Assembly (NCBI GenBank): GCA_964584755.1
Contig: CAZPAV010000008.1
Span: forward strand, 5,496 to 69,495
Direction: 5' to 3'
Length of the DNA stretch: 64,000 nt
Source of the DNA: CAZPAV01 sp964584755
Lineage (GTDB): Bacteria; Actinomycetota; Acidimicrobiia; Spongiisociales; UBA5794
Shown piece by piece: positions 16,201 through 24,710 of this stretch. Under the pieces are notes generated by a model. That model searched no databases. It was not told where the DNA came from and saw nothing but the letters and a program-made list of their open reading frames with translations. The number at the start of each line of letters is the position of its first letter. Within the stretch, counting starts at the first letter, position 1. Both the position numbers and the translations under genes were made by a program.

Positions 16201-17474
16201 CACACCCTCCCCGCTTCCTGCGCGGCGACGTACTTGGCGTTGATCCGCTCCCGCAGCGGCGGCACGAGGCCGGGGACCGGCAGCCTGGCGAGCGCCTCCT
16301 CGAAGAAGCCTCGCACCTGGAGGCGGTCGGCGCGCTCGCGGGGCAGACCCCGGCTCATGAGGTAGTACCGCTGGTCCTCGTCGAGGGGCCCCACGGTGGA
16401 GCCGTGACCGCAACGAACGTCGTTGGCGAGGATCTCGAGGTTGGGAACGGATTGGGCCGAGGCACCGTCGGCGAGGATGAGGTTCCGGTTCGTCTGGAAC
16501 GCCTCGGTCTTCTGGGCGTCGGCCTCGATCCGGATCATCCCGGTGAACACCGAGTCGGCCTCGTCCTCGACCGCGCCCTTGAGGAACATGTCCGAGCGGG
16601 TCCGGGGCCCGACGTGACGGATGAAGTACCGGTAGTCGAGTGTCTGATGGCCGTCCCCGAAGTACGCTCCCACGATCCGGGCCTCGGACCCGGCGCCCTC
16701 CAGGTCGATGCCGAGGTGCCACCGGGAGAGACGGCCACCGAGCCCCACCTCGCCGAAGGCGAGGGAGGCGTCCCGCTCGAGCAGGATCCGGGCCTGCCCC
16801 AGGGACCACGTCGCCCCGCCCCATCCCTGGACGACGGTGAGCGCGAGCCGGGCGTCCGCGCCGACACGGGCGACGAGCTGGGGAACCACGAGGACGGTGT
16901 CGGTCGGTCGGGAGTGATAGGTGACGACGACCGATCCCTCAGCTCCGGGAGCGGCGTCGACGAGCACCCGGGGGAAGATGGCGAGGCCGTCGCCCGTCGC
17001 CTCGACGTCGACGTGCACCGGCCCCTCGAGTGCCTTCCCCGCGGCCCCGTGCACCAGGACGCCCTCCCCGCCGAAGGCCTCGTGAGCGGCGGCGAACCGG
17101 TCGAGATCGACCGGGATCCCGGCGACGTCCAACACCGCGCGCACCTGCTCCGCGGCCTCGGGATCGTCCAGGGGCTGGACCGTCCACCCGTCCCGCTCCT
17201 CGATCTCGTCTCGGGGCGTGCCGTCCACGATCGCGGCCCGGAGGGTCGGACCGATCGCCGTTCCCAGCTCCTCCCCCGCCGGGGATCCGGGACCGTCGGG
17301 GAGGACGAACTCGCCGAGATCGAGGTCGAGATCGACGTACCGCCAGACCTCCTCCTTCGGTGACGGCATCGGGAGCTCCTCGAAGCGGGCGAACGCCCGG
17401 GAGCGCCGCTCCCGGCGCCACGGTGCGTCGCCGTGAAGGCGCGTCTCCACGCCGCTTCGGTCGAGTCCCGGCAC
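16200..17474 (-). CDS. sufD: SufD, SUF scaffold component
   Basis: A 424-residue beta-helix protein of the SufB/SufD family. The WRYVDLDLDLGEF segment near residue 44 and the C-terminal run KTEAFQTNRNLILADGASA, PNLEILANDVRCGHGSTVG, EDQRYYLMSRGLPRERAD are diagnostic; CGHGSTVG includes the conserved metal-binding cysteine and histidine. The GTG at 17474 has AGGAAGG upstream, and a TAAGCT -10 hexamer lies at 17504-17499. It heads the operon sufD-Rieske-sufC2. SufB is encoded separately at 24711. Confidence 0.94.
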   Translation of the reverse strand: MPGLDRSGVETRLHGDAPWRRERRSRAFARFEELPMPSPKEEVWRYVDLDLDLGEFVLPDGPGSPAGEELGTAIGPTLRAAIVDGTPRDEIEERDGWTVQPLDDPEAAEQVRAVLDVAGIPVDLDRFAAAHEAFGGEGVLVHGAAGKALEGPVHVDVEATGDGLAIFPRVLVDAAPGAEGSVVVTYHSRPTDTVLVVPQLVARVGADARLALTVVQGWGGATWSLGQARILLERDASLAFGEVGLGGRLSRWHLGIDLEGAGSEARIVGAYFGDGHQTLDYRYFIRHVGPRTRSDMFLKGAVEDEADSVFTGMIRIEADAQKTEAFQTNRNLILADGASAQSVPNLEILANDVRCGHGSTVGPLDEDQRYYLMSRGLPRERADRLQVRGFFEEALARLPVPGLVPPLRERINAKYVAAQEAGRV

Positions 17475-17560
17475 GTCCGTCCTTCCTGGTCGCGGCGGAG
17501 CTTACCGAGGCGACAGGACCTACCCGAAGGCGGGGGTGCGACCGGGGACGGGGCGGTCAC

Positions 17561-17580
17561 GACCCCTCCGCGAGGGGGTC
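17561..17580 (-). terminator. hairpin at the udg stop codon
   Basis: GACCCCTC-cgc-GAGGGGGTC, an 8-bp stem with one bulged base and a 3-nt loop, overlaps the TGA of the uracil-DNA glycosylase gene. No T run follows, as is common at this GC content. It separates that gene from sufD. Confidence 0.4.
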
Positions 17581-18268
17581 ACCTGGCGTCGACGAGCGCC
17601 CGGGCACGGTCGAAGACGGCGTCGAACATCGCCTCGCTCAGCCGTCCCGTGAAGGTGTTCTGCTGGCTGGGGTGGTAGCTGAGCAGGAGCATCGGTCCCT
17701 CCCCGAGCGCCACCTCGACGCCGTGGCCGAAACGGGGCCGCGGTCGCGGCAGGCGCACACCGCGCCGGCCCGCCCAGGACCACACCGCGCCGTACGCGAA
17801 CGCGCCCAGCGCGACCACCACCCCGATCCGGGGCAGGAGCGCCAGCTCGGCGTCGAACCACGCGCGGCAGGCGTCGCGCTCGCCGGGCGTGGGTCGGTTT
17901 CCGGGCGGCGCGCAGCGGACGGGAGCGGTGACCCAGGCCCCGGCGAGCCGGAGGCCGTCGCCGCGGCCGACCGAGACGGGCCGGTCGGCGAAACCGGCGC
18001 GGTGGAGGGCTCGGAACAGCCACTCTCCCGAGCGGTCCCCGGTGAACATCCTCCCCGTCCGGTTCGCGCCGTGGGCCGCCGGGGCGAGGCCCACCACGAG
18101 GAGCCGCGCCTCCGGATCCCCGAACCCGGGAACCGGTCGACCCCAGTACTCCTCGTCGCGATAGGCGGCGCGCCGGTCGCGGGCCACCTTCTCGCGCCAC
18201 GCGACGAGACGGGGGCAGCGCCGGCAGGCGACGATGTCGGCGGCGAGGCGTTCGAGTGGGCCGCTCAC
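17579..18268 (-). CDS. family 5 uracil-DNA glycosylase (UdgB type)
   Basis: A 229-residue iron-sulfur DNA glycosylase that removes uracil and other deaminated bases. The first iron-sulfur cysteines are Cys15 and Cys18 (CRRC). Motif A GLAPAAHGANRTGRMFTGD contains the family 5 AHG-N arrangement lacking the polar catalytic Asp of other families. The second motif is LSYHPSQQNTFTGRL, and further cysteines lie in VRCAPPGNRPTPGERDAC. The GTG at 18268 overlaps the TGA of the lipoprotein gene upstream (GTGA), a curious operon partner. Confidence 0.92.
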   Translation of the reverse strand: MSGPLERLAADIVACRRCPRLVAWREKVARDRRAAYRDEEYWGRPVPGFGDPEARLLVVGLAPAAHGANRTGRMFTGDRSGEWLFRALHRAGFADRPVSVGRGDGLRLAGAWVTAPVRCAPPGNRPTPGERDACRAWFDAELALLPRIGVVVALGAFAYGAVWSWAGRRGVRLPRPRPRFGHGVEVALGEGPMLLLSYHPSQQNTFTGRLSEAMFDAVFDRARALVDAR

Positions 18269-19776
18269 CGCGTCGGGAGGGTCGCCGCGTCGTAGCTGCT
18301 CGTCGTGCTCCACAGCATCCACCCCATGTCCCGCGCCTCGGCCGCCGCGGTCACGCCCCGGACCCCCTCCGTGCCGATCTTCCAGGTCTGCAGCCACGGC
18401 CGGTAGTAGCCGAACCCCTCGAGCTTGCGAACGCCCGCATCGAGCGCCTGGCCCACGATCGCCACCGCGTTGGCGTCGGGATCGGCGAAGCCCTTCCAGC
18501 CGGGACGGTAGTTCGTCGAGTACACCATGGGGCTGAGGACGTCGATGATGCGGGACATGGCCCCCGGCCGCTGCCCGATCCCCTCGTCCGTCCCGCTCTC
18601 GAGCGTGATCGCCAGGACGTTGGCGCCCACGGCGCAACCCATGGGGTCGAGGACCGAGTACGCCCGCTCGAGGAACGCATCGATCGAGGCGACCCGGACC
18701 TCCTCGGTGTACGCGCCGTCGAAGGTCGCGGTCTTGACGGACCCGCCGAACGGGAAGGCGACGTAGTCGAACTGGATCTCGTCGAAACCCCGACGGCACG
18801 CCTCCTCGGCCAGGGAGATGGCGTACTCGAAGGAGGCCGGGTCGCTGGGGTCGAGCCACCGCTTCCCGGCCTTCGTCTCCCAGAGGGCCCCCGTGGCCTC
18901 GTCCATGACGGCATGGTCCGGCTCCGCCGAGGCGAGGAGCGGATCCTGGAACACGACGATCCGCCCGATCCCGTACAGATCGTGCGCCTCGAGATCGGCG
19001 AGGACCTGCCCCAGGTCGTACCGCACCGCGACCGCGCCGATCTCGTGGGCCCGGGTCACCTCGGTGTCGTACGGTACCGTGCCCTCCTCGTCCTTGAGGT
19101 CGATGACGAGCCCGTCGATCCCGGTGAGGTCGGCGAGGGAGAGGATCTCCTGCCAGCGGCTCGGGTCTCCCACCGCGTCGGCGCCCGCCCGCAGCGCCCG
19201 GATCCGCAGGGGATCCATGGTGGTGGCGATCTCGTCGCCGTTGCCGTCCCAGAGGACACGTCCCGGTCGCCACGCGGGCCGGGTGAGCTCGAGCTCGCCG
19301 GGGGTGGCACGCTCGAGGTGGAACCGCCCCTCGTCGTCGCTCGTGGCCTCGACGCCGTTGAGGACGACGTGGACCCCGGGGAGGGCGATGCCCTGGGGCG
19401 TCGTCACCCGACCGGCGAGGACGACCGGGTCCATGCGGAACTCGATGCGACCCGCCGACGGATACTCCTCGAGGACGGTGGAGGAGGGACGGAATCCGGG
19501 CGCGGTGACGTCGATGGCGAGGGGCCGGCCCGGCCAGGCCACCGTGACCGAGCCCTGGGCGTCGAGGGGGAGGGAGCGCCCGTCGACGAGGACGTTCCCA
19601 TTCAGCGCGGTGAGGTCGTCGCCGGCGAGCACGACGATCCGCAGGTGGGGCGATCCGAGCTCGGGTGCCCGGACGGCCCCGCCGGGGTCCGTCGGGAGCG
19701 GCCCCGCACAGGCGGCGACGACGAGGAGGAGCAGCGCCGTCGACGACCGGAGGAGCCGGAGAATGGTACGGGTCAA
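18265..19776 (-). CDS. lipoprotein with a putative glycoside hydrolase (DUF4015/COG1306) domain
   Basis: A 503-residue exported protein. The signal peptide ends in the lipobox LLVVAAC, making Cys23 the lipidated residue. Residues about 45-180 look like two beta-sandwich, carboxypeptidase-regulatory-like repeats (LPGVHVVLNGVEATSDDEGR). The C-terminal part is a predicted TIM-barrel of the DUF4015 family: GIDGLVIDLKDEEGTVPYDT, FDEIQFDYVAFP, SPMVYSTNYRPGW and KLEGFGYYRPWLQTW. Substrate unknown; a polysaccharide or cell-wall sugar is likely. The start appears to be TTG at 19776, preceded by CGGAG, with a TAGCCT -10 hexamer about 32 nt upstream; an internal start would destroy the signal peptide. 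Confidence 0.82.
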   Translation of the reverse strand: MTRTILRLLRSSTALLLLVVAACAGPLPTDPGGAVRAPELGSPHLRIVVLAGDDLTALNGNVLVDGRSLPLDAQGSVTVAWPGRPLAIDVTAPGFRPSSTVLEEYPSAGRIEFRMDPVVLAGRVTTPQGIALPGVHVVLNGVEATSDDEGRFHLERATPGELELTRPAWRPGRVLWDGNGDEIATTMDPLRIRALRAGADAVGDPSRWQEILSLADLTGIDGLVIDLKDEEGTVPYDTEVTRAHEIGAVAVRYDLGQVLADLEAHDLYGIGRIVVFQDPLLASAEPDHAVMDEATGALWETKAGKRWLDPSDPASFEYAISLAEEACRRGFDEIQFDYVAFPFGGSVKTATFDGAYTEEVRVASIDAFLERAYSVLDPMGCAVGANVLAITLESGTDEGIGQRPGAMSRIIDVLSPMVYSTNYRPGWKGFADPDANAVAIVGQALDAGVRKLEGFGYYRPWLQTWKIGTEGVRGVTAAAEARDMGWMLWSTTSSYDAATLPTR

Positions 19777-19825
19777 GACAGCGCTCCGGGGACGTCCAGC
19801 GGCCGCAGGCTAGTTGGGGAGCGGA

Positions 19826-19854
19826 TTGCCACCTCCCTGCTCTCATGATATGTT
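19826..19854 (+). promoter_or_regulatory. two-element promoter of the sigma factor gene
   Basis: TTGCCA (19826-19831) and TATGTT (19849-19854) are exactly 17 nt apart. This is the best conventional -35/-10 pair in the window, and it gives a leader of about 40 nt before the ATG at 19904. Confidence 0.6.
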
Positions 19855-19903
19855 CAAGACGCTCTCCCCCCGACTCGGGGGCACGTACGAGGGAGGGGAG
19901 CGG

Positions 19904-20836
19904 ATGGCGGAGCAAGCCCGCGACACCAGCGTGGCCGATGCGGTCGGCACCTACCTCGAGGCGGTCGCGAACCACGACCTCCTGACCGCCGAGGACGAGG
20001 TTCGACTCGCCCGGGCCATCGAGGCCGGGCGCCGTGCCGGGCACCGCCTCGACGCCGAGGGCACCACGCTGACTCCCGCCGAGCGGGCCGACCTGTTCCG
20101 CCTCGTCCACGAGGCCGACGAGGCCCGGGCGCACTTCATCCGGGCCAACCTGCGCCTCGTCATCTCGATCGCGAAGCGGTACACGGGTCGCGGGTTGGAG
20201 CTGCTGGACCTCGTCCAGGAGGGGAACCTCGGCCTCATCCGGGCCGTGGAGAAGTTCGACTGGCGCAAGGGCTTCAAGTTCTCCACCTACGCCACGTGGT
20301 GGATCCGCCAGGCCATCACCCGCGGCCTCGGCAACCAGGGGCGAACCATCCGCCTCCCGGTGCACATGGTCGACATCGTCCGGCTCGTGCAGGAGACCGA
20401 GATCTCGCTCCAGAAGCGGCTCCATCACCCACCGACCGTCGAGGAGATCGCCGAGGTGAGCGGCATCGACCGCGAGAAGGTCGAGGCCGCCCTCGCCGCC
20501 CCGGGGGACACCGTCTCCCTCGAGCGCCCCGTCGGCGAGGACGGGGAGGCGGAGTTGGGCGACTTCGTGGAGGACGTCCACACCCCCGATCCCTTCCTCA
20601 TCGTCGCCGAGGCGGCCCGACGCGAGGGTCTCCTACGGGCGCTCCAGATGCTCGACGAGCGAGAGCGGACGGTCATCGTCCTCCGCTACGGCCTCGACGG
20701 CGAGGCTCCTCGCACCCTCTCCGACGTGGGAGCCACCCTGGGAGTCACCCGCGAGCGGGTCCGGCAGCTCGAGACGCGGGCCCTCGGGAAGCTCCGCCAT
20801 CCGAGTTGCCGGTACGACCTCGAGTCCCTCCTCTGA
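19904..20836 (+). CDS. RNA polymerase sigma-70 family factor (group 1/2 type)
   Basis: A 310-residue primary-like sigma factor. Region 1.2 is DAVGTYLEAVANHDLLTAED; region 2 includes RANLRLVISIAKRYTGRGLE, LLDLVQEGNLGLIRAVEKFD and FSTYATWWIRQAITR; region 3 follows RTIRLPVHMVDIV; region 4 is TLSDVGATLGVTRERVRQLE. It lacks the long acidic region 1.1 of a housekeeping RpoD, and its length fits group 2 (SigB/HrdB-like). The ATG at 19904 has GGGAGGGGAGCGG upstream; an in-frame extension back to 19814 runs across the promoter. It may itself recognise the TAnnnT elements described in this window, but that is inference. Confidence 0.92.
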   Translation: MAEQARDTSVADAVGTYLEAVANHDLLTAEDEVRLARAIEAGRRAGHRLDAEGTTLTPAERADLFRLVHEADEARAHFIRANLRLVISIAKRYTGRGLELLDLVQEGNLGLIRAVEKFDWRKGFKFSTYATWWIRQAITRGLGNQGRTIRLPVHMVDIVRLVQETEISLQKRLHHPPTVEEIAEVSGIDREKVEAALAAPGDTVSLERPVGEDGEAELGDFVEDVHTPDPFLIVAEAARREGLLRALQMLDERERTVIVLRYGLDGEAPRTLSDVGATLGVTRERVRQLETRALGKLRHPSCRYDLESLL

Positions 20837-20855
20837 GATCCGGTCGCCCCGCCGC

Positions 20856-21515
20856 TCAGAACAGCCGCAGGACGGGGGAGTCGAGACCGGCGAGCTCCTC
20901 GTGATCGACCTCCAACCAGGCGATCCCCCGATCCTCGGCGAGGACCCGGGCCTGGGGCTTGACGACCTCGGCCACGAGCATCCCGCGCACCGGTGCGAGC
21001 CGCTCGTCCCGGCCGAGGAACTCGAGGTACCGGCCGAGCTGCTCCACACCGTCGATCTCGCCGCGCCGTTTCACCTCGACGGCGAGCGTGACCCCCGCGC
21101 CGTCCCGGCAGAGCAGATCCACCGGTCCCACCGGGGTCGGGTACTCCCGCCGGATGAGTGTCGTGCCCGCTCCCAGGATCTCGGGCCGCTCGGCGAGGAG
21201 GCGCTGCAGGTCCGCCTCGACACCGTCCTTCTGCAGCCCCGGATCCTCTCCTAGCGCGATGGTCGTTGCGAAGTGGATCTCGTGGAAGACGATGACGAGC
21301 CGCTCCCCCCGGCCGTTCGTCACCACCCACCGACCCTCCTCCTCGAGGAGGTGGTTCGGGGCGTTCATCCAGTTCAGCGGCTTGTAGGCGCCGCCGTCGG
21401 CATGGACGGCGACGCACCCGTCCGCCTTCACCATGACGAGCCGCGTCGCCCGGGGGAGGCGGGCGCTGAGGCGCCCCTCGTACTCGACGGTGCACTCGGC
21501 GACGACGATCCGCAT
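20856..21515 (-). CDS. nucS: NucS/EndoMS mismatch endonuclease
   Basis: A 219-residue nuclease that cleaves mismatched DNA in actinobacteria and archaea lacking MutS/MutL. The N-terminal domain has MRIVVAECTVEYEGRLSARL and GAYKPLNWMNAPN; the C-terminal RecB-like nuclease domain has the catalytic PVGPVDLLCRDGAG and LAVEVKRRGEIDGVEQLGRY. The C-terminal end LDSPVLRLF resembles the clamp-interacting tail of the family. The ATG at 21515 is 8 nt after a TATCCT element, so the transcript is probably leaderless. It converges on the sigma factor gene, with 19 nt between stops. Confidence 0.94.
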   Translation of the reverse strand: MRIVVAECTVEYEGRLSARLPRATRLVMVKADGCVAVHADGGAYKPLNWMNAPNHLLEEEGRWVVTNGRGERLVIVFHEIHFATTIALGEDPGLQKDGVEADLQRLLAERPEILGAGTTLIRREYPTPVGPVDLLCRDGAGVTLAVEVKRRGEIDGVEQLGRYLEFLGRDERLAPVRGMLVAEVVKPQARVLAEDRGIAWLEVDHEELAGLDSPVLRLF

Positions 21516-21523
21516 GCCCGGAG

Positions 21524-21529
21524 AGGATA
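21524..21529 (-). promoter_or_regulatory. -10 element, leaderless start of nucS
   Basis: TATCCT on the minus strand, 8 nt before ATG at 21515. Confidence 0.55.
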
Positions 21530-21547
21530 CGCCCTCCCTGGCCGCCG

Positions 21548-23248
21548 CTACCTCCCGCAGCCGTCCGGCAGCGAGTACCGGGCGTCGGCGGCGAGTCCCT
21601 CGGCCTGCAGCGTCATGCCGTCGGGGAGCCGCACCTCGACGTCGACCCGGGTCGTCCTCCCCAGTCCGAGGTGGGCGATCGGCAGGACGCCGGCGCTGTA
21701 GCCGCGGCTCACCGTCAGGTCGGCGGAGCCGAGCAGGGCGGCCGGGTCCCCCAGCCCGCCGGCGGCGAAGACGAGGACCCTTCCTCCGACCCCGGATCCC
21801 CACCGCGGGTCGACGCCCACCTCGATCCAGTGCCCCGAGGCACCGACGTTGCGGAGCAGGCGGGTGGGGAGCTGCGGGAAGAACTCCACGAGGAGCACGT
21901 CGAGTCGTCCGTCGTGGTCGACGTCGGCAGCCGGCGCGGTGACCCAGTACTGCGCGTCTCCGAGACCGGCCGGAGCCGCGAACCGAGGGATGCCGTCGCG
22001 CACGCCGAGGCCCCGGAACACGGCCGGACGGGTGCCGCCCTCGGCCGAGGCGGAGGTGAGGATGTCGGGGATCCCGTCGTTGTCGAGGTCGACGATCTCC
22101 ACGTGGGGCGCCTTCGTCGGAAGCGGGACGAGCCCGGCCGCCTCCGTCGCCTCCACGAAGGCGACCGACGTGTCCGAGCGGTTGAGGAACAGACGCACCG
22201 GCGCCGGCACGCCGAAGTCGACCGTGCTGTTGAAGTGCTGGCCGATGACGAGGTCGGGACGCCCGTCCCCGTCGACGTCGCCGAACGCGGCGCCGGCCGG
22301 ATCGTCCTCGTTGCCGTACGGTTCCCAGGCGAACCGGCCCGGGAGCGCCTCGACGAACCGGTCCCCGGCGTCGAGGAAGAGGCGGTCGTCGCCGGCGACG
22401 AAGAGATCGACGTCGCCGTCCCCGTCGACGTCGGAGGTGGCCACACCGAGGCCGGCGAGGTGGTCGGGCAGGCCCACCGCGACGGTCTCGTCGCGGAACC
22501 GGAGGCCACCGAGGTTCCGGTAGAACCGGCTCCGACCCCCCCGCCAGCGGTCCACGGCCACGAAGAGGTCGAGCCGGCCGTCCCCGTCGAGGTCGAGGAA
22601 CCCCAACGAGCGGGCTCCGAGCTCGGGGTCGATCCCGGGCTCCGGGACCGGGACGAAGCGGCCGCCCCGGTTCTCGTACACGTCGGTGCGGTGCGCACCC
22701 GGCTTCCCCGGCTTCACGTTCCGGCTGAGGACGAGGTCCGGGTCGCCGTCGCCATCGAGATCGGCGAACGCCGCGGCCGAGGTCCTTCCCCGGACGGTGG
22801 GGAAGGCGAGGTCGGGGGTGAACCCGCCCGGACCACCCCGCAGGAGCCGGTCCGGAGCCGGTCCCTCCGCCCCACGCACACGGTACCGGGCCACGGGCCG
22901 GTCGGCGAAGGTCCCCACGACGAGATCGGCCCATCCGTCTCCATCCACGTCACCGAAGGCGGCCGCGTGGGCGAACATCCCCCGGAGGGGATCGAGGAGT
23001 CCCGTCTCCGCGGTGACGTCGGCGAAGGCGATCCCCTCCGGACCGACTCCCGGCGACGCCGTCCAGCACGGGGTCGGTCCCGTCGAGGAGGGAGCCGGCG
23101 TGGGGAGGGAGGAAGCGGTCGTCGCCGCCGGAGCCGGCGCGACCGTCGTCGACGGCGGTGGTGGTGGTGTAGCCGGAGGGGTCGCCGGCGGTGAGACGGT
23201 CGACGCACAGCCTGCGGCGAGGAGGACGAGGGCCAGGAGCCGGGTCAC
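21548..23248 (-). CDS. FG-GAP/VCBS repeat lipoprotein
   Basis: A 566-residue exported lipoprotein. The signal ends LLAAGC (lipidated Cys14), followed by a Pro/Thr/Ala-rich linker to about residue 60. Seven Asp-rich calcium-binding repeats follow, with cores DVDGDGWADL, DLDGDGDPDL, DLDGDGRLDL, DVDGDGDVDL, DVDGDGRPDL, DLDNDGIPDI and DVDHDGRLDV, as in integrin-like beta-propellers. The C-terminal part (GHWIEVGVDP, SRGYSAGVLPIAHLGLG, VEVRLPDG) matches the ASPIC/UnbV domain. The GTG at 23248 overlaps the stop of the second lipoprotein gene, so both are made together. Function is probably cell-surface binding; no enzyme motif is visible. Confidence 0.85.
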   Translation of the reverse strand: MTRLLALVLLAAGCASTVSPPATPPATPPPPPSTTVAPAPAATTASSLPTPAPSSTGPTPCWTASPGVGPEGIAFADVTAETGLLDPLRGMFAHAAAFGDVDGDGWADLVVGTFADRPVARYRVRGAEGPAPDRLLRGGPGGFTPDLAFPTVRGRTSAAAFADLDGDGDPDLVLSRNVKPGKPGAHRTDVYENRGGRFVPVPEPGIDPELGARSLGFLDLDGDGRLDLFVAVDRWRGGRSRFYRNLGGLRFRDETVAVGLPDHLAGLGVATSDVDGDGDVDLFVAGDDRLFLDAGDRFVEALPGRFAWEPYGNEDDPAGAAFGDVDGDGRPDLVIGQHFNSTVDFGVPAPVRLFLNRSDTSVAFVEATEAAGLVPLPTKAPHVEIVDLDNDGIPDILTSASAEGGTRPAVFRGLGVRDGIPRFAAPAGLGDAQYWVTAPAADVDHDGRLDVLLVEFFPQLPTRLLRNVGASGHWIEVGVDPRWGSGVGGRVLVFAAGGLGDPAALLGSADLTVSRGYSAGVLPIAHLGLGRTTRVDVEVRLPDGMTLQAEGLAADARYSLPDGCGR

Positions 23249-24669
23249 GGCAGGGTCACCACCAGGAGCACGACCTCGCCGAAACCCCCCTCCGTGGCGA
23301 GCGGGGCGGCGTTCATCCCCACGAAGATCCGCCGCGTCGCGGGATCGAAGACGACGTCGTACGAGCCGCCGAGCCGCATCCCCAGCTTCGCCTCGACCGC
23401 CGGCTCCAAGAGGACGATGGTCTCCTGGTCACCGGTGGCGGTGTCGAGGGCGACGAGCGGCGCACCCCGCCGCCACGCCTCGCCATGGGCGACGGGCACC
23501 GAGTAGACGCGCCCCGCCGCGACGTCCAGGGCGAGGGAGGTCGTGTAGCCGGCGGCCGGCCCGAGGACGCGGATGTCGCCTCCCGGATCGAGCGCGAAGA
23601 AGATGTCGGGGTCCCGGGTCACCCCGTAGAGGACACCTCGCGCGTCGGGGGCGGTGGCGGCGCGCAGGAACTCCCCGGGCATCCGGTCGGCCAGCTCGGT
23701 GCGGAGACCCGTGGCCGGGTCGTACACGGCCAGCCGGCCTCCACCGAGGGACCAGTAGGCCCGGCCCGTCGCGGCGACGGCGATGGCCCGGTACCCGGTG
23801 TGGTCGGGGTCGTCGTCGGCGAACACGACCGCCCCCGAGGAAGGCGCGGTGACGACGAAGCGACCGTCGTCCTTCGCGAAGGGGTCCGCCGCCTCGGCGT
23901 AGAGGAGCGTGCCGTCGGGCGTCGCGGCCAAGGAGGGAACGCCGTGCTCGGGCACGAGCACCCCCCGGCTCGCCACGGTCCCGAACCGGGGGTCCACGGC
24001 GAGCAGGAGGTCTCCCCGGTAGCTCCCCCCGTAGGTGAGCCCACGTCGCGTCCCCCAGTACGTCGTGGTGAGGATCACGCCGCAGGGTCCTCGCACCATG
24101 GGGGCGTGGATCTTGCCGTACCCCCACTCCCCCGGTCGGTGGTCGACGAGGGAGAGGACGTCGAAGATCTGCCGGAGCGTGCCGGAGACGGGATCGAAGA
24201 CGTAGCCGAAGGCGTTGCCGTCGGCACCGCGGTGGTCACCGATGGCGGAGAGGAATCGCCCGTCGTCGAGGACGATGCCCCGTCCCCACTGCGACCAGGG
24301 ATTCCCCGCATACTCGGGGTGCGGGTAGACGACCGCCTCGACGCGGGGCGTGAGGTCGTCACCCTCCTCGAGGAGGACCGTACCGGCCCGCGGCCCGTCG
24401 GCCCACGGGATCCCCCCCTCGACGGCACACGCCGCGACCGATGTGGCGGTGGTGGACGGCGCGAGGGAGGAGGTCGGTGCCGGCGGTGCGCCGGCGGCGC
24501 CGTCCCCGCTTCGCGGGGCGGGCACAGCGGGGGCGCCGGCCGTTCCCCGGTCGCCGCCGGCCGCCGGCGCGGTCGCACTCGGCGCGGACAGGGCGGTCGT
24601 GGTCGGCACCGCGACGCAGGCGGCGCCGAGGAGGGCGATCCCCACCGCCACCGCACCGAGTCGCATCAC
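23245..24669 (-). CDS. secreted beta-propeller lipoprotein
   Basis: A 474-residue protein with signal peptide and lipobox LLGAAC (Cys18 counting from GTG), a low-complexity Ala/Pro/Thr linker to about residue 80, then repeated propeller-like segments: GRGIVLDDGRFLSAIGDHRG, AFGYVFDPVSGTLRQIFDVL, GDLLLAVDPRFGTV, GTLLYAEAADPFAKDDG, GRLAVYDPATGL. These resemble SMP-30/NHL or quinoprotein-like propellers without a catalytic signature I can name. Two starts are adjacent (GTG 24669, ATG 24666), both behind GGAGGGGG. It is the first gene of a two-lipoprotein operon. Confidence 0.75.
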   Translation of the reverse strand: MMRLGAVAVGIALLGAACVAVPTTTALSAPSATAPAAGGDRGTAGAPAVPAPRSGDGAAGAPPAPTSSLAPSTTATSVAACAVEGGIPWADGPRAGTVLLEEGDDLTPRVEAVVYPHPEYAGNPWSQWGRGIVLDDGRFLSAIGDHRGADGNAFGYVFDPVSGTLRQIFDVLSLVDHRPGEWGYGKIHAPMVRGPCGVILTTTYWGTRRGLTYGGSYRGDLLLAVDPRFGTVASRGVLVPEHGVPSLAATPDGTLLYAEAADPFAKDDGRFVVTAPSSGAVVFADDDPDHTGYRAIAVAATGRAYWSLGGGRLAVYDPATGLRTELADRMPGEFLRAATAPDARGVLYGVTRDPDIFFALDPGGDIRVLGPAAGYTTSLALDVAAGRVYSVPVAHGEAWRRGAPLVALDTATGDQETIVLLEPAVEAKLGMRLGGSYDVVFDPATRRIFVGMNAAPLATEGGFGEVVLLVVTLP

Positions 24670-24710
24670 GTCCCCCTCCTTCGGGGAGGGACGTTACCCG
24701 GGAGGTCTCG

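Noticed and set aside
17579..20581. A 1000-codon minus-strand frame suggesting a very large glycosylase fusion
   Set aside because: Only the last 229 residues are uracil-DNA glycosylase; the remainder runs antisense or out of frame through the lipoprotein and sigma factor genes.
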